Assembly: GCA_938048455.1 (NCBI GenBank)
Contig: CALIUY010000011.1
Span: forward strand, 1-52,938
Source: an uncultured Desulfobacterales bacterium
Lineage (GTDB): Bacteria; Desulfobacterota; Desulfobacteria; Desulfobacterales; SpSt-501
Length of the DNA stretch: 52,938 bases
Reading direction: 5' to 3'
Shown here: positions 32,053 to 40,340 of the stretch, piece after piece
How positions within the stretch are numbered: position 1 is the first letter of the stretch
Layout: every line of letters starts with the position of its first letter
Made by a program: the position numbers and the translations under genes
The notes under the pieces: model-generated
What the model saw: only the letters and a program-made list of their open reading frames with translations
Told to the model about the DNA's origin: nothing
Databases searched by the model: none

Positions 32053-32910
32053 ATGATGCCGACCCTCTTCACGGTGCCGGGCTGCAGCCGCTGCGCTGTG
32101 GTCAAGAAATTCCTGCGTGAGCGGTCCATCGCCTGCGAGGAATGCGATGCCCTCGGCGAGGGCAAGACGGCCTTTGCGGAGTTTTACCGCGCCCACCGCG
32201 GAGCGATCGTCCGCGGTCGGGAAGGGGTCGAATTTCCCGTGCTGTCGGAGGGCGAGAGCATCCGGCAGGGGCCCGCGGCCGTCATCGCCCACCTTCATGC
32301 GGGCAGGCGGCTCGAGGCCTTCTTCCGTGCGGCGGAATCCCCTCGCGGCTGGGTGTCGGGGATCGAGATCTCGGGGGGCGAGCCGGAGGCGGCCGAAGAT
32401 CTCTTCGCCGTGCTTTCCTTTCTCAAACGCGAGGGGCTCAAGCTCGAGCTCGCCGTCGACGGCCGAAACGCCTCGCTGTTGGAAGAACTTTTGCGCCGGG
32501 ACCTCGCCGACCGGGTGGTGATGAAGCTCCACGGCCCGCCCGAGGTACACCGGAAGGCCCTGGGCGGCAAGGCCGGCATCGAGGAGATCGAATCGACCAT
32601 GGTGCGGGTCAGCCGCTTTCCCGAGCACCGCTTCGAGACGCCGATCGCCTGCCCACCGCCGGGAGAAACCGCGCAAGGCCCCCGCTTCCTCACGCCCGAG
32701 CAGGTCGCCGCCGCCGCCCGCTGGCTGAAAGAGGCCACCGGCTCCCACCGGCTGCCCTACGTTCTGGTCCCCATCCCGCCTTCCTGCCCCCTCCCCGAGA
32801 CCGCCCCCTCTTCCCTCGCGCAACCTCCGCCCGGCTCCCTCGTCCGCCATCGCAGCGCCGCCCGCTCCTTCCAGGTCTTGACCGAGATCGCTCCATCCGG
32901 GGGCGATTAG
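32053..32910 (+). CDS. Glutaredoxin-like plus radical-SAM-like fusion protein
   Basis: The 285-residue protein starts with a glutaredoxin-like domain (residues 2-85): TLFTVPGCSRC has the CxxC pair Cys11/Cys14. Residues about 95-240 resemble the second half of a radical SAM barrel, with the GGEP motif at 108-111 and LKLELAVDGRNASLLEELL, but the CxxxCxxC cluster motif is absent. A direct radical SAM activity is unlikely from this part alone. The tail (about 258-285) is Pro/Ser/Arg-rich. It lies 19 bases after the ASST-like gene. A deleted relic of the same protein exists at 47561-47733. Function may be thiol-redox control of the neighbouring set, by inference. Confidence 0.65.
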   Translation: MMPTLFTVPGCSRCAVVKKFLRERSIACEECDALGEGKTAFAEFYRAHRGAIVRGREGVEFPVLSEGESIRQGPAAVIAHLHAGRRLEAFFRAAESPRGWVSGIEISGGEPEAAEDLFAVLSFLKREGLKLELAVDGRNASLLEELLRRDLADRVVMKLHGPPEVHRKALGGKAGIEEIESTMVRVSRFPEHRFETPIACPPPGETAQGPRFLTPEQVAAAARWLKEATGSHRLPYVLVPIPPSCPLPETAPSSLAQPPPGSLVRHRSAARSFQVLTEIAPSGGD

Positions 32911-33049
32911 GCCGCCCTCGGTCTGCCGCCGCTCCTGAAGACCTTTCCGCTGCAGGAAGGCTTCGGCCTCGGCCTCCTGAAGAATTCGGCCGTTCTGGGT
33001 GTCAGTCTTTTGGGGTTCTTTCGAGCGAGCCCTCGGGACATATTTTTGC

Positions 33050-33078
33050 TTGACAAAGGTAGGACGTCCTATCATAAC
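33050..33078 (+). promoter_or_regulatory. Sigma-70-type promoter with embedded palindromic operator for the TRAP/corrinoid cluster
   Basis: TTGACA (33050-33055), a 17-base spacer and CATAAC (33073-33078) are the candidate -35/-10 elements. The spacer carries TAGGACGTCCTA (33060-33071), a perfect 12-base palindrome whose flanks extend it to 16 bases with one mismatch pair. A repressor bound here would block RNA polymerase. The GntR/FCD regulator of this cluster (37459-38238) is the natural candidate. The 133-base leader that follows carries a strong AAAGGAGG (33127-33134) with no start codon at proper distance, and a 13-codon open frame at 33152-33193. Confidence 0.5.
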
Positions 33079-33211
33079 AAGATCCGACTTTATCGCTCCT
33101 GATGCTGCAAAGGTTCAACCGCCACGAAAGGAGGATACCACCGCAGGATCCATGACCTTCTTCGGAAATGGCAGCAAAGTCTATCTTGAGTGAAATCAAG
33201 GAGGTTTCGCC

Positions 33212-34237
33212 ATGGCAAGAAGGATGTTCATCTTCACCCTGATCTGTACCCTCGCCTTGATTCTGCAAATCCCCTCTTCCCAAGCTCAGACCACCAAATG
33301 GAAGCTTCAGACCCTCTGGAGCGCAGGAGAACCGCCTTTCAAATACCTCGAGGACTTCTGCGCCAAAGTGAAAATCGCCACCAACGGTCGCCTGGAAATC
33401 ACCCCCTTTCCCGCCGGCGGCGTCGTTCCGACCTTCGAAGGTATCGACGCTCTGAAAAACAACATCATCCAGGTCCTCAACACCTGGCCGGGCTATTTCG
33501 TCGGCAAGGAACCGGCGTTTGCTCCCCTCACCGATTTCCTTTTCGGCTATGAGCAGCCCTGGGAATACGAGGCTTTTTTCCATTATCGCGGCGGCATGGA
33601 TCTGTTGAACGAACTCTACGCCCCCTACAACGGGATCTGCATCGGCGTCGTCCTCTGGGGACGGGAGTCCATGTTCCTGAAATTCCCCGCCTACAAAATG
33701 GAGGATTTCAAGGGCCACAAAATCCGCTCGCCCCAAGGCATGACGGCCGACATGCTCAAGCACCTTGGAGCGGGTGTGGTCATTCTGCCGGGAGAAGAAG
33801 CCTACAGCGCTTTAGACAAAGGCGTCGTGGACGGGGCCGACTGGTCGACCCCTTCGGTCAATCACCGCATGGGATTTTCGCGGGTAACCAAGTATTACAT
33901 CTACCCGGAATACCGCTCCATGCCCATCAGTGATTTCACCATCAACAAGAAAGAATGGGAAAAGCTCTCTCCGGATATCCAACAAATCCTCAAGAGCATG
34001 GTGCGCGAGTTAAATGCCCATCAGTTGGGGCAGCTGGCGATCGAAGATTTCAAGGCGATGAAAGAAATGGATGCCATGGGCCTTCAGCCGTTGACCTGGA
34101 AACCCGAGGAGATCGATCGTCTCCGGGAATTCGTGCGGGGCACGGTGTGGAAGGAGTGGGCCGAAAAAAGCCCCATGTCCAAAAAGGTGATTGAAGCGCA
34201 GATGGCATGGCTAAAGGAAATTAAGCGGATCAAATAA
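33212..34237 (+). CDS. TRAP transporter solute-binding protein (DctP family)
   Basis: The 341-residue protein has a Sec signal peptide (MARRMFIFTLICTLALILQIPSSQA) and the DctP fold: WKLQTLWSAGEPPFKYLEDFC at about 30-50, GGVVPTFEGIDALKNNIIQVLNTWPGYFVG at about 69-98, and the conserved GxKIRSPQGMTADMLKHLGAGVVILPGEEAYSALDKGVVDGADW region around 168-211. TRAP receptors bind small organic anions in the periplasm; the Arg that coordinates the carboxylate is the one in KIRSPQG. Ribosome site AAGGAGG precedes the ATG. It heads the TRAP operon and the whole 33-43.8 kb run. The substrate is not known. Confidence 0.95.
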   Translation: MARRMFIFTLICTLALILQIPSSQAQTTKWKLQTLWSAGEPPFKYLEDFCAKVKIATNGRLEITPFPAGGVVPTFEGIDALKNNIIQVLNTWPGYFVGKEPAFAPLTDFLFGYEQPWEYEAFFHYRGGMDLLNELYAPYNGICIGVVLWGRESMFLKFPAYKMEDFKGHKIRSPQGMTADMLKHLGAGVVILPGEEAYSALDKGVVDGADWSTPSVNHRMGFSRVTKYYIYPEYRSMPISDFTINKKEWEKLSPDIQQILKSMVRELNAHQLGQLAIEDFKAMKEMDAMGLQPLTWKPEEIDRLREFVRGTVWKEWAEKSPMSKKVIEAQMAWLKEIKRIK

Positions 34238-34253
34238 TCAGGACGTGTCGCCT

Positions 34254-34289
34254 CGTGGGGGAAGAGCCCTCGGCCGTTCTTCCCCCACG
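34254..34289 (+). terminator. Perfect stem-loop between DctP and DctQ genes
   Basis: CGTGGGGGAAGA (34254-34265) pairs completely with TCTTCCCCCACG (34278-34289) around a 12-base loop. No long T-run follows. Such stem-loops in TRAP and ABC operons let the receptor be made in excess, either by stopping part of the transcripts or by protecting the upstream mRNA from 3' exonucleases. Confidence 0.6.
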
Positions 34290-34300
34290 TTTCGAGATGG

Positions 34301-34807
34301 ATGCATATGAAATCGATTTTGCGCATCATCGACGCCTTCAACGCCAAAGTCGGGCAACTCGCCGCCTTTACGCTTTTTCCCACGCTTTTCTGCATCTTCT
34401 ATGAAATCATCGCGCGATACGTGTTTGCCAAGCCGACCATCTGGGCCAGCGAGTTGATGATCTATCTTTGCGCGATGCTCTACGTGTTGGGAGCGGCTTG
34501 GACACTGCAAGTCGGACGTCATGTCAAGATCGACATGATTTACGCCAGGCTCTCCCCGCGCCGACAGCGATTGCTCGACCTGCTGACCTTCCCGTTTTTC
34601 ACCCTCTACATGGTCATGCTCCTCTGGGTGGGGTTCCAATTCGCCATGCAATCGATCGCCCTCCGGGAATCCTCCGGCACCCCCTGGGACCCTCCGATCT
34701 ACCCGATCAAATCCCTGTTCGTGATCGGTTGCCTGATGCTCTTGAGTCAAGGGGCCGCCAAGTTCGTCCGGGACATCCATTTCCTTCGTCATGGAAGGGA
34801 TCTATGA
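34301..34807 (+). CDS. TRAP transporter small membrane subunit (DctQ family)
   Basis: The 168-residue protein has four hydrophobic helices: LAAFTLFPTLFCIFYEIIARYVFAKPTIWASEL (DctQ motif RYxFxxPxxWxxEL), LMIYLCAMLYVLGAAWTLQVGRHVKIDM, LLDLLTFPFFTLYMVMLLWVGF, and FVIGCLMLLSQGAAKFV. It pairs with DctM. Start at ATG 34301; a second ATG two codons later (34307) is also possible and may have better spacing. Its stop overlaps the DctM start (ATGA), so translation is coupled. It begins right after the DctP-DctQ stem-loop. Confidence 0.9.
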   Translation: MHMKSILRIIDAFNAKVGQLAAFTLFPTLFCIFYEIIARYVFAKPTIWASELMIYLCAMLYVLGAAWTLQVGRHVKIDMIYARLSPRRQRLLDLLTFPFFTLYMVMLLWVGFQFAMQSIALRESSGTPWDPPIYPIKSLFVIGCLMLLSQGAAKFVRDIHFLRHGRDL

Positions 34808-36120
34808 GCGTCGAGCTGATCACGCTGCTGCTGGTTGCGACCTTCATTTTCCTTCTCGTCCTGGGGTTGCCCCTCGCCTGGACGATGGGAGCCACCGCGG
34901 TCATCTTCACGCTCGGTCTCTTCGAGCCCGCGACCATGTTTATGACGATGACGCGGGTCTTTCACATGATGTTGAACTACGCGCTCGTTTCGGTTCCCCT
35001 GTTCGTCCTGATGGGCTGCATCTTGGAAAAGTCCGGGGTCGCCGAGCAGTTGTTCGCGGCGGTTCATGTCTGGTCGGGGAGCCTTCGCGGAGGGCTGGCG
35101 ATCGGAACCATCATCGCCTGTGTGGTCATGGCCGCCATGGTGGGTATCGTCGGAGCCGAGATCGTCACCTTCGGCCTCATCGCCTTGCCCCAGATGCTCA
35201 ACCGCGGCTACGACAAAAATCTGGCGTTGGGTTGCATCACTTCCGGCGGAGGCATGGCGACGCTCATCCCGCCGAGCATTGTCTTCATCGTCTACGGGAT
35301 GACGGCCGGCGTCTCCATCGGCGACCTCTTCATGGCCGGGATCGTCCCCGGCCTCCTTCTCGCAGCGCTGTTCATCGGATGGATCATGTTCAGTGTCTGG
35401 CGGCGGCCGCAGCTCGCCCCGGTCGCATCGGAAGAAGAACGCAACATCCCGCTGAAAATCAAGATGCAGATGCTGAAGGGCCTGGTGATGCCGGCCATCA
35501 TCACCTTAACCGTGCTCGGCTCGATTTATGTGGGGATTGCCACGCCGACCGAGGCGGCGGCGATCGGCTGCGCCGGGGCTGTCCTGAGTGCGGCGATCAA
35601 TCGACGGCTCACCCGGGTCGTATTGCAAAAGGCCTGTTACGAGACGCTGTGGATCTCTTGCATGCTGACCTGGCTGTTCTTCGGCGCCCAAGCCATCATC
35701 GGGGTTTATACCCTGGCCGGCGGATCGGCATTCGTTCGCAACGCGATCATGGATCTGCCTTTCGGGCCCTGGGGCATCGTCATCGTCATGCAAATCATCT
35801 GGGTGTTTTTGGGCATGTTTCTGGACTGGATCGGCATTCTGCTGCTGACCGGCCCCATGTTCATTCCGATCATCGTGGCCCAAGGCTTCGACCCGATCTG
35901 GTTTGGAGTCGTCTTTTGCATGAACATGCACATCTCCTATCTGACCCCTCCTTTCGGGCCGTCGGTTTTTTACATGGCTTCCGTCGCCCCTTCGAATATC
36001 AGCGTCATGGACATTTACAAGGCCAACCTGCCGTATCTTTGGTTGACGTTTGTCGCCCTGGCCCTTGTGTGCGCCTTCCCCAGTCTTTCGCTGTGGCTGC
36101 CTTCGCTGATGACGCGTTGA
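34804..36120 (+). CDS. TRAP transporter large permease (DctM family)
   Basis: The 438-residue protein has about 12 helices and the DctM core segments: LGLPLAWTMGATAVIF at about 20-35, SGVAEQLFAAVHVWSGSLRGGLAIGTIIACVVMAAMVG at about 79-116, LGCITSGGGMATLIPPSIVFIVYGM at about 143-167, and ATPTEAAAIGCAGAVL at about 247. It moves the solute with sodium, as usual for TRAP. Start at 34804 overlaps the DctQ stop. The LarA-like gene begins 22 bases after the stop. Confidence 0.95.
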   Translation: MSVELITLLLVATFIFLLVLGLPLAWTMGATAVIFTLGLFEPATMFMTMTRVFHMMLNYALVSVPLFVLMGCILEKSGVAEQLFAAVHVWSGSLRGGLAIGTIIACVVMAAMVGIVGAEIVTFGLIALPQMLNRGYDKNLALGCITSGGGMATLIPPSIVFIVYGMTAGVSIGDLFMAGIVPGLLLAALFIGWIMFSVWRRPQLAPVASEEERNIPLKIKMQMLKGLVMPAIITLTVLGSIYVGIATPTEAAAIGCAGAVLSAAINRRLTRVVLQKACYETLWISCMLTWLFFGAQAIIGVYTLAGGSAFVRNAIMDLPFGPWGIVIVMQIIWVFLGMFLDWIGILLLTGPMFIPIIVAQGFDPIWFGVVFCMNMHISYLTPPFGPSVFYMASVAPSNISVMDIYKANLPYLWLTFVALALVCAFPSLSLWLPSLMTR

Positions 36121-36142
36121 TTTTTCAAAAAAGGGACCCTTC

Positions 36143-37462
36143 ATGGAATTTCCCGAGCTCTACATCCTCAGGCAGGATTTCGAACAGACCGACGGGGTGA
36201 ACGTGCGGGAAGACGTCTTCAAGGGGCTTGAGGTCTTCGGCGGCCTCGAGAGGGTGCGCCCCGGCGACACCGTCGTCATCACCGCCGGAAGCCGTGGAGT
36301 GGCCTGCATGACGGCGGTGCTGAACGCCGTCGTGGCCTGGGTGAAATCCCGCGGGGCCGTGCCCGTCATTTTACCGGCCATGGGCAGTCATGGCGGCGGC
36401 ACGGCTCCAGGGCAGATCCAAGTGCTTCATCATCTCGGCCAAACCGAGGACAGCTTGGGAGCGCCCATTCATGATCGGCTGGAGCCGGTCATCGTGGGGG
36501 AAGCCGAAGGCTGCCCCGTCTATGCGGACCGCTTGGCCGTCCATGCGGATCACATCATTCTGGTCAATCGCATCAAGGAACATACCGAATTTATCGGTTC
36601 CGTGGAGTCCGGTCTTCTCAAGATGGCCGTCGTCGGGTTGGGGCGTATCGCCGGTGCGGAGAGCATGCACCGATTGGCGGTGCGCATCAGCTATGAACGG
36701 GCGATCCGGGAGATGGCCGAAGTTTTGTTCGCCCGCCTTCCCCTTCGCTGCGGCGTGGCCGTCCTGGAGGACAAAACCAACCGCCTACGACGCCTTGAGG
36801 TCGTCCCGGGAACCCAGCTGTTCGTTCGAGAGCCGGAGCTGCTTCTGGAGGCGAAGCGGAATCATGCCACCCTGCCCTTCGAACGGCTGGACGTCCTGCT
36901 GGTGGACGAGATCGGCAAGGACATCTCCGGCGCCGGTTTTGATACGAAGGTGATCGGCCGCATCATGAACATCTACGAGAAAGATTGCGAACGGCCGCGT
37001 ATCACGCGTATCGCCTTGCGCGACCTGTCCGAAAAAACGGGAGGCAACGCCATCGGTGTGGGGCTGGCCGACTTCGTCCACCGCCGCGTGGTGGCCAAAA
37101 TGGACGCCGAAATGACGGCTTTGAACTGCATCACGGCCGTCGCCCCGGAAAAAGGGCGCATTCCGATCACTCTTTCCTCCGACCGGCTCCTGCTCGAGGC
37201 GGCCCTGCGGACGATCGGTCTGTGGACACCGGACTCTCTGCGCCTGGCCTGGATCGTCAACACCTCAACCCTTGAATGCCTCGCGGTCTCGCGGGCTCTG
37301 GCCAAAGAGGCGCGCGCCGCGGGGCTTGCGGTCGACGATCACGGGTTTTCCTTTCCCTTTGATTCCTCCGGGGAACTTCCCCGTTTGCAAGTTTGGATGG
37401 AACAGGCGGCCCCATCGCCGATCAAGGCGCGGAAATCCGTGCATCCTGGACACCGCCCATGA
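36143..37462 (+). CDS. LarA-superfamily (DUF2088) racemase/epimerase-like protein
   Basis: A 439-residue protein with the N-terminal LarA-like (DUF2088) domain: GDTVVITAGSRG, PAMGSHGGG (His83), VNRIKEHTEF (His147), GLLKMAVVGLG (Lys160) and ESMHRL (His176). The Lys-x15-His spacing equals that of lactate racemase, where Lys carries the nickel-pincer nucleotide and His binds nickel. Spacing from His147 to Lys160 (13) differs from classical LarA (10). This marks a divergent clade with a different substrate, perhaps another alpha-hydroxy acid. It is placed directly after the TRAP genes (22-base gap), and its stop overlaps the GntR start. NPN-cofactor genes larB/C/E are not in the window. Confidence 0.85.
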   Translation: MEFPELYILRQDFEQTDGVNVREDVFKGLEVFGGLERVRPGDTVVITAGSRGVACMTAVLNAVVAWVKSRGAVPVILPAMGSHGGGTAPGQIQVLHHLGQTEDSLGAPIHDRLEPVIVGEAEGCPVYADRLAVHADHIILVNRIKEHTEFIGSVESGLLKMAVVGLGRIAGAESMHRLAVRISYERAIREMAEVLFARLPLRCGVAVLEDKTNRLRRLEVVPGTQLFVREPELLLEAKRNHATLPFERLDVLLVDEIGKDISGAGFDTKVIGRIMNIYEKDCERPRITRIALRDLSEKTGGNAIGVGLADFVHRRVVAKMDAEMTALNCITAVAPEKGRIPITLSSDRLLLEAALRTIGLWTPDSLRLAWIVNTSTLECLAVSRALAKEARAAGLAVDDHGFSFPFDSSGELPRLQVWMEQAAPSPIKARKSVHPGHRP

Positions 37463-38238
37463 ACATCGGACCGATTCAAAAAACAACCGCCGCCAGCCGG
37501 GTGTTCCAAGTGCTCTACGAGATGATCGCCAGCGGCCGGTTGCGCCGCGGCGAGAAGATGCCGCCGCAAGACGTCCTGGCCCGGCAACTCGGGGTGAGTC
37601 GCAACACCCTGCGCGAGGCGGTAAACAAGCTCTCGGCCATGGGGCTCCTGGTTTCGCGTCAAGGAATCGGAACAACGGTCGAATCCCCCGGCCCGGGCAG
37701 CTACCTCGCTTCCCTCAGCGGCCGATTCCTCCTGGACCCCTTGAGCGTGCGGGAGTTCGTCGAGGCCCGCATCTCGATCGAACGTATCACGGTGAAACTG
37801 GCGGTGGAACGCGCCCAACCCCAACAGCTCACCCGCCTTCGAAACATTCTGAAGGATCAGCAGAAAGCCCTTCAAGAAGACGACAAGCCTTCCTTCATCG
37901 GTCAGGACACCGCTTTTCACTTGACCTTGGCCGAAATGAGCGGAAACCGCGTTCTGCAGAAGTTTCTCGAAACGATTCATGACATGCTGCAGCGTTTCAT
38001 CGGCGAAGTCTCGCAGCTTCCCGGCGCCATCGAGGACGCTTTCGCATTCCATTCCTCCATCGTCCACGCCATCGCCGGCCGCGATGCGGCCGCGGCCGAA
38101 AGGCAGATCGCGCTGCATCTGTTCGATGTGGTCAAGCGGATCGAGTCGAATCTCGGGGTCGATCTGCACCGGAGCACGCTGCATGGATTCGACCTCCTGC
38201 AGGAAAGCGGCGGAAAGGAGAGAACAAGACGGCGATGA
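37459..38238 (+). CDS. GntR family transcriptional regulator (FCD type)
   Basis: A 259-residue regulator. The GntR wHTH spans about residues 12-75 (KMPPQDVLARQLGVSRNTLREAVNKLSAMGLL, then RQGIGTTV). The FCD effector domain follows (about 95-235), with the metal-site pattern DTAFHLTLAEMSGN (Asp and His) and later FHSSIVHAIAGRD and IALHLF histidines. FCD regulators of catabolic clusters usually repress until a carboxylate ligand (often a pathway substrate) binds. The likely operator is the palindrome in the promoter of dctP (33060-33071). The ATG overlaps the preceding stop, and its stop overlaps the MtaA-like start, so it is made with the enzymes. Confidence 0.93.
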   Translation: MNIGPIQKTTAASRVFQVLYEMIASGRLRRGEKMPPQDVLARQLGVSRNTLREAVNKLSAMGLLVSRQGIGTTVESPGPGSYLASLSGRFLLDPLSVREFVEARISIERITVKLAVERAQPQQLTRLRNILKDQQKALQEDDKPSFIGQDTAFHLTLAEMSGNRVLQKFLETIHDMLQRFIGEVSQLPGAIEDAFAFHSSIVHAIAGRDAAAAERQIALHLFDVVKRIESNLGVDLHRSTLHGFDLLQESGGKERTRRR

Positions 38239-39245
38239 AACTCAATTCGCACAACCTGGTGATGTCGGCGATGTTTGGAGGAAGGCGGGGGCCGAGACCC
38301 CCGGCCGCGAACCCGACATCGATTGCCTGCCACGGCCTGATGGAAAAAACCGGTGTTTCTTTCCCGGAGGCGCACCTCCGCGCCGAGGCGATGGCCGAAC
38401 TTGCTCTGGCGGGTCATGAGGTGGTCGGCTTCGATGCCGTCATGCCGGAATTTTCCGTCGTGCAGGAGGCCGCCGCTTTAGGAGCCGAGGTCGATTGGGG
38501 CGACCGCAACCGGATGCCGGATGTGAAAAATTTCCCCAACCAGGATTTTTCCGACATCGAAATCCCTTCGGATTTTCTGGAGAGACCCTCCTGTCGGGTG
38601 GTTCTGGACGCACTTTCCCTGCTGCGGCGGCACGTGGGAGGTCGGGTGGCGATCATCGGCAAGGTGATGGGGCCCTGGACCCTTTCCTATCACATGGTGG
38701 GAACGCAACATTTTCTTCTCGCCGTGGGAATGGGGGAAAGCCAGAAGGTTTCGAAAATGCTTCGGCAATTGATGCCCGTCACCATCGCCTTCATCAACGC
38801 CCAGTTCCAGGCCGGAGCGGATATCGTGGTGCTTGCCGACCATGCGACGCGCAACCTGGTCGGCCCCCACCACTACCGGGAATATCTCCTGCCGATTCAC
38901 CAGGAGATCCTGAGTCAGGTCGGCGGCCCCGTCATCTTGCATGTTTGCGGCAATTGCTCGGACCGCCTGGAGCTTTTCGCGGAGACGGGTGTGGATGCCT
39001 ACCACTTCGAGTGGCAGGTGGATGCCAAGGAAGCCGTTCGGCGGATCGGCAACCGGATTTCCCTCGTCGGCAACATCAACAACCCCAGGGCGCTTCTTCA
39101 GGGGACACCGCAAGACGTCTACCAACAGGCCCGCTACGCCATAGAGGCCGGGGTACACCTGATCGGCCCGGAATGCGCCATTCCGCTCTCCACCCCCGTC
39201 GAAAATCTCCGGGCCATCGTCGAGGCCGTGCGCGAAGGATACTGA
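38235..39245 (+). CDS. URO-D/MtaA-MtbA-like methylcobamide methyltransferase
   Basis: A 336-residue TIM-barrel protein of the uroporphyrinogen decarboxylase superfamily. HVCGNC near 236-241 with GPEC near 311-314 gives the His-x-Cys plus distant Cys zinc site (His236, Cys238, Cys314) of MtaA/MtbA, which activates a thiol or thiol-like acceptor. MtaA and MtbA move methyl groups between corrinoid protein and coenzyme M in methanogens. No coenzyme M is expected in a bacterium of this kind, so the acceptor or donor here must differ. GntR-type context and two further URO-D proteins suggest a substrate demethylation chain. The ATG overlaps the GntR stop by 4 bases. Confidence 0.88.
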   Translation: MKLNSHNLVMSAMFGGRRGPRPPAANPTSIACHGLMEKTGVSFPEAHLRAEAMAELALAGHEVVGFDAVMPEFSVVQEAAALGAEVDWGDRNRMPDVKNFPNQDFSDIEIPSDFLERPSCRVVLDALSLLRRHVGGRVAIIGKVMGPWTLSYHMVGTQHFLLAVGMGESQKVSKMLRQLMPVTIAFINAQFQAGADIVVLADHATRNLVGPHHYREYLLPIHQEILSQVGGPVILHVCGNCSDRLELFAETGVDAYHFEWQVDAKEAVRRIGNRISLVGNINNPRALLQGTPQDVYQQARYAIEAGVHLIGPECAIPLSTPVENLRAIVEAVREGY

Positions 39246-39248
39246 ACG

Positions 39249-40325
39249 ATGATGGGAAAACCCGATTTCAACCGTTTTCTAGCCGCGGTTCAGCACCGCG
39301 AAACCGACCGCGTGCCGTTGGCTGAGATCTTGATCGACTATTCCATCCAAAGCCGGTTTCTCGGCCGCACCGTGACCGCCGACGATCTGGCCGGGCAAGT
39401 GGAGTTCTGGTCCAAGGCCGGCTACGACTTTATCCCGATCACGGTCAGCATGATGTCGCCCGGGAAGGTGACGGAGGAGTCCAAGATCACCCGGGTGCTA
39501 AAAGAGATGGTCCAGCGCGAGAAGCCCGGGACGACGGATCCCAAGGCTTGGAACCTGGAGATGACCAGCTTCATCCACGAACGCCCGGACCTGGAGAAGT
39601 TTCCTTGGGATGCGGCGGCGGACATCGATTTTCGCAAGCTGATCGCCGTCAAAGAGCTGCTGCCGGAAGGCATGAAAGTGATCGCCATCTCCGGCAAGAT
39701 TTTCACGCTGACCTGGATGCTGATGGGCTTCAACAACTTCGCCCTCAAGCTGGTCATGGAGGAGTCCTTGGTCGCGGAGGTTTTCGAGCGTGTCGCCACG
39801 ATCCAGATGAAAGCGCTCGATCGAATCTTCGCCATGGATCACGTGGCCGGGGTGTGGATGGTGGACGATATCGCCTTCGGCACCGGCCCCATGATCTCGC
39901 CCGCCGCCCTGCGGAAGCATGTCTTCCGCTGGTATCGAGAAGTCGGTCAGCGGTGCCGTGACCATAACCGCCTCTTCATGATGCACTCCGACGGCGACCT
40001 CACGGTCTTGATGGACGACCTGATCGCCATGGGACTCGATGCGATTCAGCCGATCGACCCTACGTGCATGGATATCACCGCGGTCAAGAAGCGATGGGGC
40101 GATCGCATCTGCCTGATCGGAAACGTTTCCAACGAGCTGCTGCGCAGCGGATCGGCGGCGGAAGTTGAAGCCCGCGTCAAGGAACTCCTGCGCGATGTAG
40201 CCCCCGGCGGCGGCTTTGCTTTGGGCTCGGGGAACTCCGTTCCCCGCTGGGCCAAGTTTGAAAACTACATGGCGATGCGGGAGACCGCCTTGCGGTACGG
40301 AGGCTACCCCATTGCGATTCGATAA
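39249..40325 (+). CDS. URO-D superfamily methyltransferase-like protein
   Basis: A 358-residue URO-D barrel: N-terminal RFLAAVQHRETDRVPLAEILIDY, central GVWMVDDIAFGTGPMISP (about 201-218) and HSDGDL at 246-251. In place of the His-x-Cys zinc pair of MtaA it has His-Ser-Asp, so zinc-thiolate chemistry is unlikely. In this family such proteins often are MT1-type enzymes that transfer a methyl group from the growth substrate to a corrinoid protein, using other ligands. It starts 3 bases after the previous stop (ATGATG, first ATG chosen) and is followed 15 bases later by the free corrinoid protein gene, its probable partner. Confidence 0.85.
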   Translation: MMGKPDFNRFLAAVQHRETDRVPLAEILIDYSIQSRFLGRTVTADDLAGQVEFWSKAGYDFIPITVSMMSPGKVTEESKITRVLKEMVQREKPGTTDPKAWNLEMTSFIHERPDLEKFPWDAAADIDFRKLIAVKELLPEGMKVIAISGKIFTLTWMLMGFNNFALKLVMEESLVAEVFERVATIQMKALDRIFAMDHVAGVWMVDDIAFGTGPMISPAALRKHVFRWYREVGQRCRDHNRLFMMHSDGDLTVLMDDLIAMGLDAIQPIDPTCMDITAVKKRWGDRICLIGNVSNELLRSGSAAEVEARVKELLRDVAPGGGFALGSGNSVPRWAKFENYMAMRETALRYGGYPIAIR

Positions 40326-40340
40326 GGAGGCCGGACACCG

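Noticed and set aside
33152-33193. Leader peptide of 13 codons before dctP
   Set aside because: The ribosome site lies 17 bases from the ATG, too far for a confident call; kept as a note in the promoter entry.
33079-33211. Cobalamin riboswitch in the leader of the TRAP/corrinoid cluster
   Set aside because: No B12-box-like sequence or matching fold was seen in 133 bases, which is also short for this class.
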